A DNA stretch of 7,108 nt from contig JAURLR010000205.1 of the NCBI GenBank assembly GCA_030831135.1, forward strand, positions 1 to 7,108. Direction: 5' to 3'. The DNA comes from Alphaproteobacteria bacterium. GTDB lineage: Bacteria; Pseudomonadota; Alphaproteobacteria; UBA6615. The notes below the pieces were generated by a model, which saw only the letters and a list, made by a program, of their open reading frames with translations, did not search any database and was not told the DNA's origin. The translations under genes and the position numbers were made by a program. Within the stretch, counting starts at the first letter, position 1. Every line of letters begins with the position of its first letter. This document shows positions 5,902 to 7,108 of the stretch, in pieces.

Positions 5902-6546
5902 CTAGAAAACGTAAATTTCCGTGAATGCCTGCTTCAAGTCCGGCCCCAAAGAAATACGTCCGGAATTATCTGACAGGGAAACCGCACTGTGGAGAAACTT
6001 CATATCGACAATGCCAAATGCACTGGCCATCCCCTTAACGACACAGTGGGCTTCCTCCGCGTCAGGGAGAACACTGTTAACCAGCACGATCGTCGTTGTT
6101 ATGCGGTAATGGGAATCGACGACATGATGGATATGGCAGTCTCGTTCCGCGCCAATTCGACGCCTCATATTCTCTCCGTAAGGCCCCGATCCAAAGACAC
6201 TCATCAGCACTGATTTCGTCAGACCATCTTCCGAGTCAATAATCGCATCGAATCCTTGGTCTCGCAGAATCATAAAATTGGGTGCGGTGTTCGATTGCTT
6301 GATCTTAATGCCACTCCAAGCCTCCATCGCCGCAACCACTCCACGAATTCCGTACTCCTGATATTCATCGAAAGGGAACAGGGTAAAGGCGTCAGGCACG
6401 AAGGCCATAAGCAGACTGGCTGTGCGAAAAAAGACAGGTTGATTTTCTGCCTGAGCAACCTGCTTTGCTGAATCAACCTTCGCCGTTTCTGCGGCCGACG
6501 TTCCCACGTTCCCACGTTCCACAGCAGACAAATGGCGAACGCGCAT
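5902..6546 (-). CDS. Hypothetical protein, body of a probably exported protein separated by frame from its signal peptide; weakly DUF2927-like
   Basis: Read from the ATG at 6546 the frame gives 214 residues with no recognised enzyme motif. The last third (AERDCHIHHVVD ... AHCVVKGMASAFGIVD ... SLSDNSGRISLGPDLKQAFTEIY) has the order of cysteines, helix and SxSD-like segment seen in DUF2927, a family of unknown function with many putative lipoproteins; this is a weak memory-based match. The ATG at 6546 has no ribosome site, and its first 15 residues look like noise. A well-placed ATG at 6608 with a strong ribosome site opens another frame that encodes a signal-peptide-like start, and an 8-base tandem repeat at 6498-6520 separates the two frames. 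Loss of one repeat unit would give one protein of 232 residues (5902-6608). The gene is therefore either a recent pseudogene, phase-variable, or truly starts inside. It is AT-richer than its neighbours. Confidence 0.55.
   Translation of the reverse strand: MRVRHLSAVERGNVGTSAAETAKVDSAKQVAQAENQPVFFRTASLLMAFVPDAFTLFPFDEYQEYGIRGVVAAMEAWSGIKIKQSNTAPNFMILRDQGFDAIIDSEDGLTKSVLMSVFGSGPYGENMRRRIGAERDCHIHHVVDSHYRITTTIVLVNSVLPDAEEAHCVVKGMASAFGIVDMKFLHSAVSLSDNSGRISLGPDLKQAFTEIYVF
6498..6520. repeat. 8-base tandem repeat (2.9 copies of ACGTTCCC) at a frame junction
   Basis: Units are ACGTTCCC at 6498-6505 and 6506-6513, then ACGTTCC at 6514-6520 followed by A. Eight is not a multiple of three, so each gain or loss of a unit shifts the frame of any gene across it. 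Slippage or recombination between such units is a known cause of reversible or permanent frameshifts. Confidence 0.9.
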
Positions 6547-6608
6547 CCGGTCAATAATCGGACGAGGCTCCTATCGCAAAACAACAAATACTTGGAATTC
6601 GATAACAT
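6498..6608 (-). other. Out-of-frame start and signal-peptide-like segment of the 5902 gene
   Basis: From the ATG at 6608 the frame encodes [19 protein letters not shown] and then TGCAFAICLLWNVGT before the repeat. The stretch LVRLLTGCAFAICLLW is a charged-then-hydrophobic segment typical of an export signal; LLTGC also fits a lipobox, though the hydrophobic part before that Cys is short. The ATG overlaps the stop of the acyl-CoA synthetase gene as TGATG. In the sequence as given, this frame runs on through unrelated arginine-rich residues to a stop at 6270. With one repeat unit removed it would continue as NVGTSAAETAKVD, the body frame. Confidence 0.6.
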
Positions 6609-7108
6609 CAAGCTGTCTCCTCTTCCGTCAGTCCCAGTTCCGCGATCATCGCCTTGCGCATCTCGAATTTCTGGATCTTGCCGGTGACGGTCATCGGGAA
6701 GGCGTCGACGAATTTCACGTAGCGCGGGATCTTCTGGTGGGCGATCTGGCCCCGGCAGAAGGCGCGGATATCCTCATCCGTGGCGGTTTCGCCGTCCACG
6801 AGTTTGACCCAGGCGCAGAGTTCCTCGCCGTATTTGGGGTCCGGCACGCCGATCATCTGAACATCCGCGATCTTGGGATGGCGGTAGAGATACTCCTCGA
6901 TCTCGCGCGGATAAAGATTCTCCCCGCCCCGGATCACCAGATCCTTGATCCGGCCGACAATGTTGAAATAGCCGTCTTCGTCCATGGTCGCGAGGTCGCC
7001 GGTGTGCATCCAGCCCGCATCGTCAATCGCCTCTTGGGTTTGCGCGGCATCTTCCCAGTAAGAACGCATCACCAAATAACCGCGCACACACAATTCACCT
7101 GGAGTGCC
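6608..7108 (-). CDS. Acyl-CoA synthetase (AMP-forming), partial, C-terminal 166 residues; N-terminus off the right edge
   Basis: The fragment carries the late motifs of the ANL (AMP-forming ligase) superfamily: [10 protein letters not shown] at the edge, [15 protein letters not shown] (33-47 of the fragment), the hinge [20 protein letters not shown] (52-71), and the C-terminal [15 protein letters not shown] (138-152), whose Lys144 is the adenylation lysine. The wording ([36 protein letters not shown]) fits medium/long-chain fatty acyl-CoA synthetases of the FadD type, which activate carboxylic acids to acyl-CoA through acyl-AMP. The ATP-binding N-terminal domain (about 380 residues) is outside the window, so substrate class is uncertain. 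The frame is open to the edge; a TTG at 7093 is internal and not the start. It overlaps the next gene by one base (TGATG), so the two are likely co-transcribed. Confidence 0.92.
   Translation of the reverse strand, partial: GTPGELCVRGYLVMRSYWEDAAQTQEAIDDAGWMHTGDLATMDEDGYFNIVGRIKDLVIRGGENLYPREIEEYLYRHPKIADVQMIGVPDPKYGEELCAWVKLVDGETATDEDIRAFCRGQIAHQKIPRYVKFVDAFPMTVTGKIQKFEMRKAMIAELGLTEEETA
6616..6622 (-). promoter_or_regulatory. Ribosome binding site for the ATG at 6608
   Basis: On the minus strand GAGGAGA lies seven bases ahead of the ATG at 6608, inside the last codons of the acyl-CoA synthetase gene. It supports 6608 as the real start of the downstream gene and argues against the ATG at 6546. 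Confidence 0.65.

Noticed and set aside
1..7108. tRNA, rRNA or insertion sequence in the window
   Set aside because: No cloverleaf-like segment, rRNA-like stretch, transposase motif or terminal repeat with target duplication was found by reading both strands.

Overview
The window looks like a piece of an alphaproteobacterial chromosome, judged by protein style, high-GC codon use and two kinds of intergenic twin palindromes; nothing here fixes the genus. Gene calls come from reading translated motifs, not from any database search.

Left region (1-2439, all minus strand): a tightly packed operon. In transcription order it holds an IclR-family regulator, the PYR-domain subunit and the PP-domain subunit of a split thiamine-diphosphate 2-oxoacid decarboxylase (sulfopyruvate decarboxylase ComD/ComE type), and a beta-hydroxyacid dehydrogenase of the 3-hydroxyisobutyrate dehydrogenase type that runs off the left edge. 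The genes overlap by 4 bases, or are separated by 1 and 13 bases. The set reads as a self-regulated catabolic module in which an X-pyruvate is decarboxylated to an aldehyde that the dehydrogenase may reduce; the real substrate is unknown.

Middle (2576-4024, plus strand): sthA, a soluble pyridine nucleotide transhydrogenase, transcribed divergently from the operon across a 136-base control region. It is followed by a convergent hemerythrin-like HHE-domain protein (4731-4138, minus), then a divergent flavin-reductase-like FMN-binding protein (4947-5600, plus). The gaps around these genes hold two families of twin-palindrome (REP/BIME-like) repeats, two copies each: class A at 4035 and 5635, class B at 4791 and 5786.

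Right region (5902-7108, minus strand): the C-terminal third of an acyl-CoA synthetase (AMP-forming), entering from the right edge, is followed with a TGATG stop/start overlap by a gene for an unknown, probably exported protein. That gene has a good ribosome binding site and a signal-peptide-like start, but an 8-base tandem repeat (6498-6520, nearly three copies) puts its start and its body in different frames. Removing exactly one 8-base unit joins them into one 232-residue reading frame. This broken or phase-switched gene, which is also AT-richer than its surroundings, is the most interesting object in the window.
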